Source of the DNA: Anseranas semipalmata
Lineage: Eukaryota > Chordata > Aves > Anseriformes > Anseranatidae
DNA length: 64,000 nucleotides
NCBI GenBank assembly: GCA_013399115.1
Contig: VXAA01003142.1
Span: forward strand, 769,053-833,052
Direction: 5' to 3'
A program made the translations under genes and the position numbers. Under the pieces are notes generated by a model. It worked only from the letters and a program-made list of their open reading frames with translations. It had not been told where the DNA came from and did not search any database. Of this stretch, positions 38,201-52,079 are shown in pieces (position 1 is the stretch's first letter; each line of letters begins with the position of its first letter).

Positions 38201-40421
38201 AATTGCTATGCCTGGTGCTTCAACTCCAAAAAATGCTCTTTGGATTAGTAACAGGAGGACGAGTACAAAAAGCTGAAACTTCACGCTTTGCCCTGAGTCA
38301 CAGCACAAGCAAGGGACCATCTGAGTCATGGAGTGCTGTCCCTGGCTGTCAGAGAAATTTTCTTATCTTGTTCATTGTCTGTTCAGCACTGCTTGCCATC
38401 CAGTACTTCCCCAGGAGGCTGCTCTGAAATACCATGCTCTGAGAGCTGGCCCCCGACTTCCAGCTGACACGTCCCACAAGCCAGGTGACAAGAGCTCCTA
38501 TCCCGCTGACACGGTGTGTGACTATATCCAGACCTCACCCTGGGGCAGCGCAGCTGGCCCTGAGCTCTTCTCGAGCAGAAACCCTTGCTTCGGTGGCAAG
38601 AGGTCCTGTTTTGTCTGCTCTAGCTCCTTCAACGCACCCTTCCCCAAGCAGCACACAGCCTTCGACATCTGCGTTCCTGTCACGACTGCTGCCTCCCTTC
38701 TCAGACTGCTGCTCTGGATAATTGCAGTAATTCGGAGTAGTGCCCTGGGCAGTCCCTCGGGTTCCTCCTTTTCCTTGCCCAGTGTAGAGCACAGTTATGG
38801 AGAGCTGGCCACGCAGCAGCCAGAGGAGGAGCAGCCCACGCTCCACGAGCAGGCTGGCGGGGAGCCTTGCTCCTCTCTGTGACAGTGTGTGGTTAAAGAG
38901 CAGCTGGGCCAGCAAGAGGGAGCTTTGCAGATAAAAAAATTGTGAAGAATGAGGTGAAAACAAACTTATACATGTCTCCATCTGTTCGGCTAAGACAAAT
39001 AAGGACAGAGGAACTGTTTGCCAGAACATCTTTTGCAGTGGTGGACTTGAAATGACATGCTCTGCCTTCACCTCCCAAACCCTTGAGGGCACGTGGGAAC
39101 CGTGGTGCTCGCAGGAATGAGTCCTCCAGAGGTTCAAAGAAAGTAGGAGGGTTTCTTCTCCACACACATTTCCACCTCTCCTTGGCGATACAACTCAAAG
39201 ATTGCAATGGGAGTATAAATAACACGAAGCAATCAAGCCGAAATATCTCCAAGGAGGAAAGCTTGCTTCAGGCAGCATAGTGGGCTATCCCCTCCTATGT
39301 ATAACATTATTTTGCATAGAATAGATTACACATAGATTACACAGATCACATGCAGATCATATACAGTGCATGTTTTGGGAAAGGATGCTTTGTTCTGAAG
39401 TATTAAATACTGCCACAGGTGGGGTACTAACATGGATTAATACTGGAAATGTGGATTGATATTCAGCAACCTCAGTGTTATCAAAACAGTTCCACTTTGG
39501 GCTGTGTTTATTTGTAGCTTACCACATAAAAAATCCAGAAGTTTCATATTGTTTACCTAAATGATAGTTTCTTTGGGGCATTTTTTGGTTTCTTTTTGCG
39601 TGGCCACTCACAGGAGCTTTAGTTCAGCCCAAACCTAAATATTTATTTCAGCTTCCTTTTGCCAGCACATTTTTTCCAGATTTTAGAATAACAAAAATTT
39701 AAAATGAAATATTTTAGCTTTATTTCAAAAAGTCTGCAGGTACAACATTTTAGTTATTTCATTTTTATTTTGTAGTGGATGAAAATATTCACAAATGACA
39801 AATCTGTGAGTTTGAAGTCAAGATGAGATCTGCTTTTTTTTTATTTTTTTTTTTAGTGAATAATCTATTTGCTCCAAATAATCTATTTGCTCCAAACCAG
39901 CCTGGTTCTGCTGTTGTAAATATAGGAGCTGTTTTGCTATTACAGACAGTAGTACAGCTAATGTAATCTGAAGATATTCTTTCTTTTAAGTCAATAGTGG
40001 TAATGTACAAACAGTGAGTGAAATGCAGGGAAAGGCAGGGCTCTGAAGGTTATCGGATGAGAGATCACAGAAGACTGAGCAAAGTTGCATACGACTGGGC
40101 TTGTACAGGGCTCCTCCTCACTTACTCGCCCGGTTTTGAGAGTCGCTGCCAAGCCAAACACAAACACAAAGACTTGTTGACAGCCTGTGAAAAGCATTTT
40201 GAAGGCAGGGAGGCACTGCGGACAAATGCCAAATAATTACAGTGCTGCTGCCATACACTCTTGCCACTACAAGTTTGATTTAAGTCTCACTGTAGCTCTG
40301 AAGATGTTGACATCTGTAAATATAACATTGTAAAGCTTCACCTAGTCTGTATTAATAAAATGAAGATGTAGGCTGGCTCAGTGATAAAATTTAGTTTATT
40401 AATGAAAGAACTAATGTGCAT
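35281..40421. other. Intergenic, no gene supported
   Basis: AT-rich DNA with an A16 run at 35645-35660 and an 18-bp perfect tandem duplication at 39859-39894. The open frames at 38328-38882 (plus) and 38535-39167 (minus) overlap on opposite strands in a GC-richer patch and show no domain, so neither is called. Confidence 0.5.
39859..39894. repeat. Perfect 18-bp tandem duplication
   Basis: The unit AATAATCTATTTGCTCCA is present twice, head to tail, without mismatch. Confidence 0.95.
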
Positions 40422-40837
40422 AATGAGGAGAGGCTGAGGGAGTTGGGGTTGTTCAGCCTGGAGAAGAGAAGACTCTGGGGAGATGTTATAGAGGCCTTCC
40501 AGTACCTAAAGGGGGCCTACAGGAAAGCTGGGGAGGTACTCTTTGTCAGGTAGTGTAGGGATAGGACAAGGAGTAGTGGCTTTAACCTAAAAGAGGGTAG
40601 ATTTAGATTAGATGTTAGGAGGAAATTCTTCACTCAGAGGGTGGTGAGGCACTGGACCAGGCTGCCCAGAGAAGCTGTGGATGCCCCATCTCTGGAAGTG
40701 TTCAAGGCCAGGCTGGATGGGGCCCTGGGCAACCTGGTCTGGTGGGAGATGTCCCTGCCCATGGCAGGGGGTTGGAACCAGATGGTCTTTAAGGTCCCTT
40801 CCAACCCAAACCATTCTGTGATTCTATGATTCTATGA
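40422..40837 (+). mobile_element. CR1 LINE 3' fragment (end of RT ORF plus 3' UTR)
   Basis: A sense-orientation CR1 tail of about 415 bp. It starts with the reading frame [17 protein letters not shown] near 40426, which is the C-terminal tail of the CR1 reverse-transcriptase ORF. The untranslated end follows, closing with the hallmark ATTCTATG repeats at 40821-40837. It is 5'-truncated, as nearly all CR1 copies are, and cannot move on its own. It is relatively well preserved, which suggests a younger insertion than the 34.9 kb fragment. Confidence 0.93.
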
Positions 40838-43719
40838 AGGGGCTTTCCAAAAAGGGAGTGCTCGCATCCTTCTAACAGAGCTTCATCATTGTGCTTCCTC
40901 CTCCCCTCATTGCTATTGTAAGTACTGCTATAATCCATCTCTTGTAAGAAGAAAATATGAATCAATACCCCTCAAATACCATTTCCCATCGGGCTTTGGG
41001 ACTGGCAAAGTACTATGTAGATGCAAATGCTAGGCATCAATAACATCTATTCAAACAAAAGTTAAGCTCGGCATGAAACAGTTAATCCGGGCAACAAAAG
41101 AAAGCCTCTGTTTCAGCTTTGGGGCAGCCAGTTTATGTCTACTGTCACAACAGATTAAGAAATACACTGCACAGTCCTGTAAAGCTGAATCGGCACAAAA
41201 CACTGGGCTGAGGCGCTGGTGATGAGACATCCAGTATCAGTTCTTGGGCAGAAAATGCACCTCGGGCTAGGGCTGGGCTGCTCCAAACCTCCTGGGTGAA
41301 GCCGCATGAGGCACAGGCGGTGCAGACATCTTCCACTGGGTACGGGAGCAGCTCCTTCGCAATTGCTTGAGGGAGGTGAGACAGCTGGCAGCGAAGCCAT
41401 CGCAGCACTGAAATTAAAGTTACAAGCTGCTTTCCCATGGCAGTGCCGGGACACAGCATGGTGCTTTGTAATTATGTTTTAGGAGCCTCCGCCCTCCTGC
41501 CCTAATTTCCAATTAACAGTTGTACCCTTCCAAACGACTGCAACACGATTACAAACAACCTGCAAATGGGGTGAGGAAGCCAGGAGGGACCATTCTGTGT
41601 AGGTCAGTAGCAGGCTGCAATCTGGAAAAACGACTTTATGTCACCACCACCGTGTGTCTCAGCCCTGTGTCTTAATCCATTGCCTCTTGTAGTCTCACTG
41701 ACACTATAGTTAAAGCCACAGGGGAAAATGGCCGGAGAGGGGAATGGAAATGTGGTAGGAATGGAAAGAGATGGGAAACTGAAATGAGGTAGCAAGGCAG
41801 TGGGACACAAATAATTCAAAATTATTTCCATTCATTTATTTACATCTGTTACATACATTTATATACCGATTTAGGTTCAGAATGCACAATTTTGATTTTT
41901 TTTTTTTTTTTGTCATTTTCACCTCCAAAAGTTTGTCAACAGACATTTCCTTGTGGCTTTAAATGACCGGTCACCTGCTCTGAATGCCAAATGGCATGGA
42001 TGAAACCAGGACATTGGGTTTGTGATGGAGATTGGTGGCACCTATTTTAATGAGAAAGGTGCAGGTAACTGCTAGAAACGTTCTGTTTCACCACATCTGA
42101 ATAGGCAGGGTTTCCTTGCTGGGTCATGTTATTTGGTCAGGCTGTTGCAACTGTGAAGGAAATGCCACTTGCCCATCATAGAGATGCCTCCTCTGATGCC
42201 CTCTCCTTCTCCTCATTTGCTGGTGCGAAGAGGAGGCTTTCAGAACAGCAAGACCTTACTCTGCATAGGTCCAGTGTTTTCATGTGGGCATAAATTAAGG
42301 AAAGACCGTAACCTCATGGGGTTAATTTAAAGCAACAACTTTGCCCATTTTAATAACAATAATTGAATACCTCAAATATGATGTTAAAAGGATGTATCTC
42401 CCTTCATCTGCATAATAGAGTTTCCTTTTAACTTTAATAGTCCTTGTTCTACCATTTGTGACCAGTAAAATGTATGATTAGCAACAAATATAATTTATGT
42501 AATTAGAGATTTATGGGCTTACATTGAACCCTTTACCTGCCTGTTTCTGTTTCTATACACTGCAATTTTCTTGTTTGTTTTTTTGCAGCTGGTAAGAGCC
42601 TGGTTGGCCATTAAAATGGAAATTGTGAAAAATTTTCACATTGAAAGCTTTCCCACTGGAAAAAGCAGGTTTGGAAAGAACAAATCAAAACAACTTTTAT
42701 CAGCCTTTTAGTTTAATAAAGCCTTTCAACCAAAAATAATTAGGACAAACTGTAGCACTTCATCTGAAGTCTTAGGCACTTTATCTTGATATTATTTTTA
42801 TTCATGTGAAACAGCAAAAATTGTGTTTAATGAGATGAATTTTTGAATCTTATCAGAACAAAAGGACTTTCACCTTATCAAAATAACCTTAGTAAATCCT
42901 TCATTTCTCTTTTAAAATCATTTTTCCTTTAGCTTTTTAAAAATCTATCTCACAATAGGTGGAAGTATCAAAATACTAGAATAAAAATTACAGAAAAGAA
43001 ATGTCTTGACTGGCTACTGTCAAAAAATGGATTTTTTTTTTTTTNCTACAGGAAAAAAGAAATGTGAATAAATGTGGAAAAAAAAACCAACAGTATTGCT
43101 GCTTTTAGATGTAATGAAATAAAAGGTAAAGAAACTATCCATTCTGATGGGCACTGTGAATGTCCTGACCATTTGAGCACTCATACCAAAACTCAATCTC
43201 TGTAGCTGGGTCTTCAGCCTATTTGGATTGATTAGATCCTGCCTTAAAGTGAAGCCATGCTCAAACCGACACCCCAGCCGTGCCCATGGCCAGCATGGAC
43301 TCAAAGTCAGTGGAAATACAAATAATAGGTTCGTAAGTATAGGGCAGAAGCTGAGCTAAAAGCTGGGTGAGAACCAGTATTGGATGTAAGGGCCAGAGGC
43401 ACCAAGGAGAGTTATGTAAATACTTATGACCTTAAAATTTGGGATTTTCTGTAGTTACATCCTCTTCCTTTGCTACTTGAATATTTACGCATGTATCTGC
43501 CAAGTATTCAGGCATGGCTTTTTTGTATAGACCATTAAAACCTACATGTTCTTGCCTGCCTGAGCAAAGCTCTGGAGGCATCACATCTTGGCGTAAGGCT
43601 GGCAGGTGAGACCTCTAATGCCCACTGGCACACCTCCACAGTGCAAGTCCAGATTTAGAAAGAGAGAGCCCCACTGAACGGAGGAGGGAAGTGGGGGAGT
43701 CCCCAAAACTCTCTGAGCA

Positions 43720-43732
43720 CCTCCAGGTGGCA
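43720..43732 (+). promoter_or_regulatory. CTCF-like motif
   Basis: CCTCCAGGTGGCA fits the CTCF core at 12 of 13 positions. Motif match only. Confidence 0.25.
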
Positions 43733-46700
43733 GGTGGGATGGACCGGGGACCAAAAAGATAAGAAGGGATCTGCGCAAATGGCAGGTTCAACCCTCTCCT
43801 CAGCCCCCTCCTGCTCTGGAGGAACACGGTTGGTGCCTGGCCCCAGGCTTGCTGTACTTGGCCAACCCTGACCCCACTGCTCACCTTGAAGAGGAGACCC
43901 AGCAGATCAACCTCCTTATGCCTACCTGAGGAAAATTCTTGTTACAAGACTGCAGGGGAAGCACCACTGGACCTGGAGACAAAGGTGAATAAGACTCTGC
44001 CTCTTTCTTCAGTATGGGAGAAGTTGCAACACAAGCATTTACCATTTTATGACCAATGCAGTTGGTATTACTGAGGACAACATGTTGTAAAGTATTGGCT
44101 TCTGCTTCAGTCTAGGGTGGCATCCACGGCATTTACTTTGCTCCCTGTGTAGAACAACACTGATTACAAGCAAGGGGAAGACTATTAATTATGTAACTAG
44201 CAAATGACTTACGCTGAAATTTTACTGATTTACTAAGAGCTTTTATTGCAGCATAAACAAGCAGCCACATCTCACATAAAAGACACAAAGCTTTCTGATC
44301 ATAGCTCTTCAGCAGTTATTAGTGTTAAAGCTTTTCCAAGCTACCCTGGACTGAATGGTTGACAATGACCAGCAGCTGCACTAATTGGAAATCTTTCAGA
44401 CATCAGTCAAGGAGGAGGCGGGGGCAAAGGACAAATACACACTGTCAAGACCAGATTCTGCATTCCACTTCAACAAGTTAATATTAACCCACATTTTTGT
44501 CCACTGTTGTCTGATTATTCTTGAAGTCTTTTGGCAGCAGAAATTTGCTTCAGGAAAGTCTTCATCCTTCAGCAGTTTGTTGTGTGTGAAAGGTTGGGAG
44601 GAAAGGAAACCTACAGGAGGGTGAGCTTAGCTGTGATTTTCATGAGTTGGAACCTCAATTTTGCCTACAAGTGTGGATGTGAAGGATGAACAGAAAAGCA
44701 TGGCCAATAATCCAGGGAGTGCAGGAACAGAGCACTGTAATCTTCCAGTGCCACTTACCTCCTCTGAGCATCTGTTTCCACGTAAAATAGGGAGAACAGC
44801 ATCTTGTAGAGCTGTTGGGAGGATGAATATTTGAAAGGTACATTGGATCTGCAGATGTTTTTGCATTTAGCTATAAGTGATTGCTAAAACTGGCAAACAA
44901 TCTGAGCCTGTTGTTCTTCGGGATGCCAACGCAGCCACTCCTCAAAGGCAACACCCAAGACACCACCACCACCCTGATCTGGAAAGAAATGAAGAAGCTG
45001 TTTTCCTTCCTCTTACTCCACTGTGTCCCCAAACCCCAATTTGCTCACGTCAGACGCCACGGTGATTGAAGCAGGTGAAGCAATACTGTTCTTTATGTAC
45101 TTTCCCATGCTTTAGAGAAAGAACAACGGTGACAGTACCACATAACTTGAGTAGATGCACATTCAAAATACTCAGAACATTTTCAATAACTTTTGTTGCT
45201 GATTCAGAACAGCCTGCAAACTCTCTGGAAGTTGTATATGTTCTAGCGGAAAACAACATCACTATTTTTTCTTACTGTTTTTGCAGGCCTGGTTGAAAGT
45301 TCAAGTTTGTACATTAGAGGCTTCAAAGTCTACCATTCTGTCACCTGCAGCGGTGGCACCTCCCCTCCCCTCATTGTCATTACAGGGGTTCCCACACTGC
45401 ACCAAGGGCACGAGGATGACTCTGATATTGCATTAGCAGTGCTGGCGTTGTGATTCTCCTCCCAGTTTACGGCGTGGCAGCGATTGGCTCGGGTGCCTTG
45501 GTGCTGCATCTGCAGAAATCAGTTTGTTCTGGTAGCTGAGCAACACGTTACTGTTGCACAGAGGGGATGATGAATCATGAGGGTGTTGGTTCAGGCTCAG
45601 CAGGGCTCCGCTCAGAGAAAGCCCTCAACACAGGAGCCAAACAAAGCCAGTGCGGAGCAAGGAAAACATTCACTTGTCACTGTCCAGATCAGGGACTGAT
45701 CAGTGTAACAGACAGCAGTGTGCACAGGAAAAAACCCTGCCTTCGCTTCCAGAGATGCCAGGTAGCTGCGAGATCTCAAAAGCCTCATTAAGCAACCGGA
45801 AAACAAATTATATTTACACTGATTTTTTTTTTTTTTTCAGAGATTACTATGGCCTATATTAAACAAAATCAAGGTCCTAATGTTTGTGTGAGTGTGGACA
45901 CAGAGATTAACAGCATCCAGACAGCAGCTGTTGGAGCAACAATGGATTTTAGTGCTTCTGACAGAACTAGCAACTTTGAGATTTGGCACCAATTTTAGAA
46001 ACACATGCAGACTTAAGGAATGGATTTGCCTAATCAAGTTTTCTCTTAACTTTGAACAAATTAATGAGAGTTTTATATCCCATAGCTAGCACTATGTAAT
46101 TTTTTGTATTTCATAGTAATAAAACAGGAAATAATGAATGACGGGGCTGTATCAATTACACGTTTTGCTAAGACTGGTAAATTAACAAGCAAAACAAACC
46201 ATGAAACACAGTTCTGGTGTAAGTAGGTGTGTAAATCTACAATGCCACTAACCAGAGGCTATGCAAACAGTGATACATTTGGTGTAGGTTTAGGTTACAT
46301 GTGAGCTGTGGCACAGATGACTCTTTTCCTTGGAAGGCAAACCTCCTTCTCAGGAAGCCTCCAGGTGGGAATACGGAAGTAACAGACTGAAAGTTTGTCC
46401 CTTACCCCAGGTGTTGTAGGGCTGCAGAAATGCTACCAGTACTTATTGGCACTATCACCACTTGATGTCTGTACAAACAACCTTCACTTACAAATTTGTT
46501 ATTAAACAGGTTTATCAGGGAATCTGCTGCAGCTCTAATAGATATCTGAATGCCTATTCCACTTTGTGTAGATTTTCCTTTCATGGCACAAAATAGTCAG
46601 AAGATAATCACTATGATCAATGCCTTTTCACCAGGAAGCATGTCACAAGTTCAGCTGCAACATATCATGCCCCAGAGTTCTTTGAAGTTTATCCTAAACA

Positions 46701-46734
46701 AATCCAAGTAAACAATGATTAGTTGTGGATGGGT

Positions 46735-46793
46735 GTTTTTTTGTTTGTTTGTTTGTTTTGTTGTTGTTCTGTTGTTGTTGTTGTTGTTTTTAT
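46735..46793. repeat. (TTTG)n/(TTG)n simple repeat
   Basis: A run of TTTG units passes into TTG units with one interruption. It has the form of a simple-sequence repeat or an old poly(A)-derived tail. Confidence 0.9.
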
Positions 46794-49544
46794 TATTAGA
46801 AGTCATAATGGACTCATATTTATTAATCCTCTAGTAGCAGGCAAGTTTATCTCCCAGGTAGAAAACCGTTAGGACCTTCACTGGCTTTCTTAAAAATATC
46901 TCACAAGACTCTCAAGGATTTTACATGTTTCAAACTGCTCTAGAAAAGGCAGTCTGCTTTGTCAGATTGAATAAGGCATAAGTAGCTTCTAAAGTAAACC
47001 TTGAGCTGTTGATGATATGCTTTGGACACTTCACTCAGTTTCTTCACATCTCCCCTTATTTATCAAACAATGACAGCAGTGCAAGCCTTTGTCTGTGAGT
47101 AGGAGGAAGAAGTTCACATTTTTAACAGCGCTGTGCAAGTAAGAAGATATTTATTCCATAGGACAAATAATCATTTGTTATGTAAGTTTATAATAACTTT
47201 CAAAATTGATCAGTTAGTCCTCCCACTTAAAGCCCAGCTGCTGTCCACAACTTAGCTTTTGATGTGTTGGCTGGTTAATTTTTTGCAGTTATACTTTTCT
47301 CACTTGTTTCACTTAGACAGCAACCTTAGCTTTCTGCATTATTAATAGCTATATCAACTTCTCTTTATTTTGGTTCTAGAGACTTAGCTTTCGTAGTAAG
47401 GAGGTTATAATCCCTGCTATGGATTACTTGGTAAACAATAAGCATGTGCCCTTGGTTATTTCCCTTAGTGGGTAGAGCTGGCTGAACATTGTGGCTATAA
47501 AAGTATTGGAAGGAAGAGCTGTCAACATCAGTATAGATGGTCTGATGGTCTTAGAAGTTTTACCTGTTTCTCATGGATATATGCCCCAAATAGTTTACAC
47601 TGAGATTTTGTAAGGGATCTAGAAGACTTTATGGGATGACGAGTTTGAACTTCAGGAGTAAGTTTGGTAAATAGTTCAGATTTCATCGCTGTATAAGGTA
47701 GGTTTGATTCCTTGTATGTGAAAAAAATCACTTTGTAACCTACATAGGAAGAGATGGAGAATATGTTGAAGCGACAGCATCAGCTTCTCTGCCTCCTGCG
47801 GTAACAGGTGGTTGTAGCTGCCTGTGCCCAGGCTGCAGGTTCCACAACCTGAGCGTTTTTAAGTGTGAACATGGTGAGCAAGGAGGGTGAAAGTTCCCAG
47901 AGGGCTAAAAACTGCAAATAGAGATATTGTGAGTAACATGTCTTAACTGGCTCTCATGTCGTCCACCCTCAAGCCCGCGGCAAAACCTCAGCTGATACAG
48001 CCAGAAGCAGACTACATATACAGAGCTTTGATGTATCAGCTGACTGTTTGAACAGAAAAATGTATAGAGATCCACTCCTCCATGTATCCTCTGAAATATT
48101 TTTCTCTGCTCAAAAGTGCAAGAACCTCAGATTGAAACCAAAGCTCAGTTTCTTAGTTCTGGTTTCAAGTTGTTAACAGTGAAGCATTTAACGGACTGGC
48201 CAAGTTCTGTCATCATTTGCTACTTGGTGGGCATGTGTCCGCTTTGCTTACAAGGTCTGCACGTGTGTGCAACAGGTGGTGTCACCATTTCCCTCTTCAG
48301 TGTCACATTGCAGTGGCACTGTCTACATGTTTACAGCTATTAAGCTCTTGGGGAGGAAAAGCTACAGAGCCACTCAGCAACCTGCTGTCATTCAGCAGAC
48401 AAGAGAAGGGAAGGTTCAATTTTCCAAACCTGCTGATGCAAAAGGTGCTGCATATGAGTGTGTGGGGGAGAGTGACCTGTAAGGGAACAAACACACAGAC
48501 AGTGATGTGGCTGGATTCGTGCTGTTAATGAGCAGGGTCCTTTAGGTGCTGGTAGGGTGTCATGCTCAATAGGAGTGATTAAGCTGCACTAATTGCAGGA
48601 AGAAGAAAAGTGGCTGATGTAATTCAGAGTCACTAAGGTGGAAAAAAAAAAAAGTAAAAATTAGAATTAGTTGAGAAGGAAGCACAATTCAGAGACACTA
48701 ACCAGGAAATTAGGAGAAGGCTGATGAAATGCCCACTAAGGCTGCAGAGTGGTCTGCATTGCTTCCACTACCTGCTGATGCAGTTCTGCCCCCAGCACAG
48801 CCGAGGTGCTCCCCGTGCCCATCCTCAGTGCCGGGTGCATCCTGACTTCAGTGCTGCACCGCCCCAAACCCTCAGCAATGCGCTGAGCAAGGGGTCTCAT
48901 CATCTTGAAATACGTATTATTCTGTCCTCAGAAAATTTTGAGAAGAGAGGTACAATCAGCCAACTAGCCTAGGCTTCAGGGGACAGAGAAAAAGAAAAGT
49001 TCATTGCTGCCTGCCTTTCATGCCCTGTGTCACCTTGGGAAGTTGCTTTGGGTAAATCTGTAAAGGACAGCTATGCTTCTAAGGATGCAAGATATGAAGT
49101 GTTTGAAGACAAGAACAATTCTTAAAAAATGCCTTTGCTGGAGTGTTAGATACTCTTTAGGGCTGAGAAATGCATTTTTGTCCATGTGGGACCTATAAAT
49201 TAGCATCACAGACCTGCTAGTGGTGGTCATTCTGACACTGAGGGAGCTGGTAACCCCCTTGCATTTATTAATTCAGCAGGGAGGAGAACTGCTGGCTCCC
49301 AGGATGGGAAGCCATCTGCAATCACCCCTGCTGCCTGGGGAGCTCAAGCCCTGGAAGCTCCACTGCTCCCCTCTGCCCAGTGGCACTCATGCTCTCCCCT
49401 GAGGTGCGACACTGCAGAGGAAAAGGTAAGGAAGAGAGCAAAGCAAGAGATCAAAGGGATCATTGCCGCAGGCTCAGAGATTAGCACATATCACCTGAGG
49501 GGAGACCTGAGATTCTGCCTTTTCTCAAAGTACTGGTTATACGT

Positions 49545-49602
49545 TTATGAACCACTATATATATTCATGAACCATTATATATCCATGAACATACATTCAT
49601 GG
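49545..49602. repeat. Short tandem ATGAACCA-TATAT units
   Basis: About three imperfect 18-20 bp units, each with ATGAAC followed by an AT-rich half. Confidence 0.7.
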
Positions 49603-52029
49603 TCACAAACAGAGGGGGCTGTAATCCAGTTCCCCACATCTTCATTCTTCTCTTCCACATGAGCATGTTCACCACTGCGCTGCCTCTAGCACGGTGAGGC
49701 GTGAAGCCATAAGTCTCCATCTGAGGGAAGAGGAGAGAATATAGCCAAGTTTTTATGGGATGCAGCTGAACCCAGGGCTCCCATGGCCTTGTGATTACTC
49801 TACCTGATGGTGTCTGCTAAAAGGCATGGCACCTGTGGCATCTAGAAACCTTCAGAAGCAGACAGCAGCCGAGCAGGAGCTTGCTGCTCTGAATCTGTGC
49901 GCTTCATTCTGACAGTGCACTGTTTCATTACCTGTGTCTTTTCAAGATCTCCATCTTCAAGCCCAGTATTGAAGGAGGGAGGAGAATACTCTATTTATGA
50001 GGACACAGCAGGCATAAATATACTGAAAGACTGTGGGATTATAGATATTACAATAATGGGCAAAAATACCTGACAGGTCATGCCCTCTGAGTTAGGGATA
50101 AAGTATTACCTACATGATTCCTTGCCAACCAAAGCAAGACCAACATTAATCATGTATTACCATATAATTTCAGCTTGTACAGATGCTTTCTGGCTCCCAT
50201 CCAACATTATAACTGTATTTTGATTATCTGTTGCTTAGAGAATCAGCTTCAGGCTGGATCCCGAAGACACAAAGCAAATATAGATTGGCATCAGTATTCT
50301 GATAGGCATCACCTTTTTTTCTAAAACGCGCTTTAAGAACCATCACAGGAGTTTCCATCACACTTAGATGTATTTTTTAAATGCTCCCTTTCTCCTGCAG
50401 CAGGCATTTTCTCCAGCTGCTGCTCGTGCTCTGGCCAGTGTTCTGCTAGCCCAGCCGGCTGGAGAGCCTGGGGCTGACGAGATAGTACAATTTGTGCTAA
50501 ATCCACAACAAAAGCTGTGGATTTGGGAAGAAGAGTCGCTGCTTGGATGCTTGCAGGAGGGGCAGTAAGCTGCTAGAGATTCATGTTTAAGGCTGAGTAA
50601 CAAATTGTTTGGTGGGCAGGGTGATATTAAGGAGTTAATCAGCAGCAAGGCAGAGATTAATGTCTAATTGTAGCAACTCCAGGCAGCTTAATTTGCTTCC
50701 CTTGGCCTGGTGACAGAGTGAAACTGTCAGCTGGAGCTGTGTGAAGCCTGCTCCACCCAAACCGGAGTGGTTTCAACCAGACAGCGCCTGCCAATCTGCC
50801 CTTCCTGCCTCCCTGCATGCACGAAAAATCATAAATCATGTAAAACTCTCCAACTGCTAAGCTGTTTTGCACCGAGGGAATTACCCATGACTATATACTT
50901 GATGGAAGCTGCTGTCTCCTCAAATTGGTTAGGCACGTTTGTGCACGGAGGAAAAGATAAAGTGGCTGAACAATTTGAGATTAGTTTCTGTCTTCTTTTG
51001 TTGAAGCTGTATTCAGCGCACGGCCTCAGCCTACACAGAGGACGAGAACCAGATCAAAGGGATTATTTAAAAAGTTGCAGTTCTGCACTGAGGTACTGTT
51101 TGATTACCTCTCTTTTCTGGCAGTTGCACTCCACTGCGGTGACTCTGGAGTTGCACCAGGCCTGGGAAAAGAACAGGCTTGGCCTGCATTCAGCACCGGG
51201 GAGATTGCTTTGTACTGGCACATCTCTTGGAAAAGGACTTACAGAAATGTGTCCACTCTAACAGCTGTCTTTCAAAATAATCCAATATCATCACTTTGTA
51301 CAATACTTAATTTCTCACCTCTCCGCACTCCCCCGTTTCTAATAAAGGAGCTGATTTACAGCATGCCACAGCAGCACATGACTGCTTGGAAAGTACCTGT
51401 ATGTTGCATTAGCAGCAACCTGAACCTGCAGGGGAACTTCTACTAAGCTGAATTAGATACCCAAAATGGAATTTGGCAAAAAATCTGAATTAGTTCCTTT
51501 CCCTTAAGAAACATATGACAGAGAGCCTGAGGGCTTACACTGCGTAAAAAACCTTGGTCTCTGCTACAAACCCACAGTATTCCAGCTAATTCCCTAATAA
51601 GGTAAAATCAGTCATTCACCAAAGTCATCTGAATTACTTTTCTCCACGGAAGGCCTTGCCTGCCTTAGTAGAGTGTCTCGGCCAACCTAATACTGATGAT
51701 TATGTTTACCAGAGAAATAATGACTCTGGGCTCCCAGCGTGGAGCCCTCAGCACTGGTTCTCCAAGCACTGCTGTGCAAGTGGGAAGGCACAGTCACCCC
51801 AGGCCGGTGCAGGGAAGCCCTTAACGTGGTGAGCTCATCTTTGAACACCGCAGGCTGAAGTAAGTGCCGCTTTCGGCCGTTGCTGAGGTGGTTACTAAAC
51901 TGTGAGAGAGATTTTGCCATGCAAAATAACACACTTTTTTCCATGTGAGATAATTGCTCTCATTTTGTGAGCACTTCTTTTTAAGTGATAAGGTCAGGAT
52001 CCTTCTGGTGAAAGAAGGAGACCCCAGGG

Positions 52030-52061
52030 ATGAAAAAAATCAGGAATGAAAAAAATCAGGA
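52030..52061. repeat. Perfect 16-bp tandem duplication
   Basis: ATGAAAAAAATCAGGA is present twice in direct tandem, just before the CpG-rich patch. Confidence 0.93.
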
Positions 52062-52079
52062 ACGGCTGCTCACAAAAAA

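Larger units (their letters stand above)
40838..52079. other. Intergenic, no gene supported
   Basis: Contains a T16 run at 41896-41911, a single N at 43045 next to a T run, a CTCF-like motif at 43720-43732, a T15 run at 45823-45837, TTTG/TTG repeats at 46735-46793, short tandem ATGAAC-type units at 49545-49602 and a 16-bp tandem duplication at 52030-52061. Two quiet stretches (about 42290-42560 and 50380-50990) look like possible conserved non-coding DNA but have no coding signal. Confidence 0.5.

Noticed and set aside
38328..39167. Overlapping open frames of 184 codons (plus) and 210 codons (minus)
   Set aside because: They lie on opposite strands over a GC-richer patch where stop codons are rarer. 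Neither translation resembles a known family.
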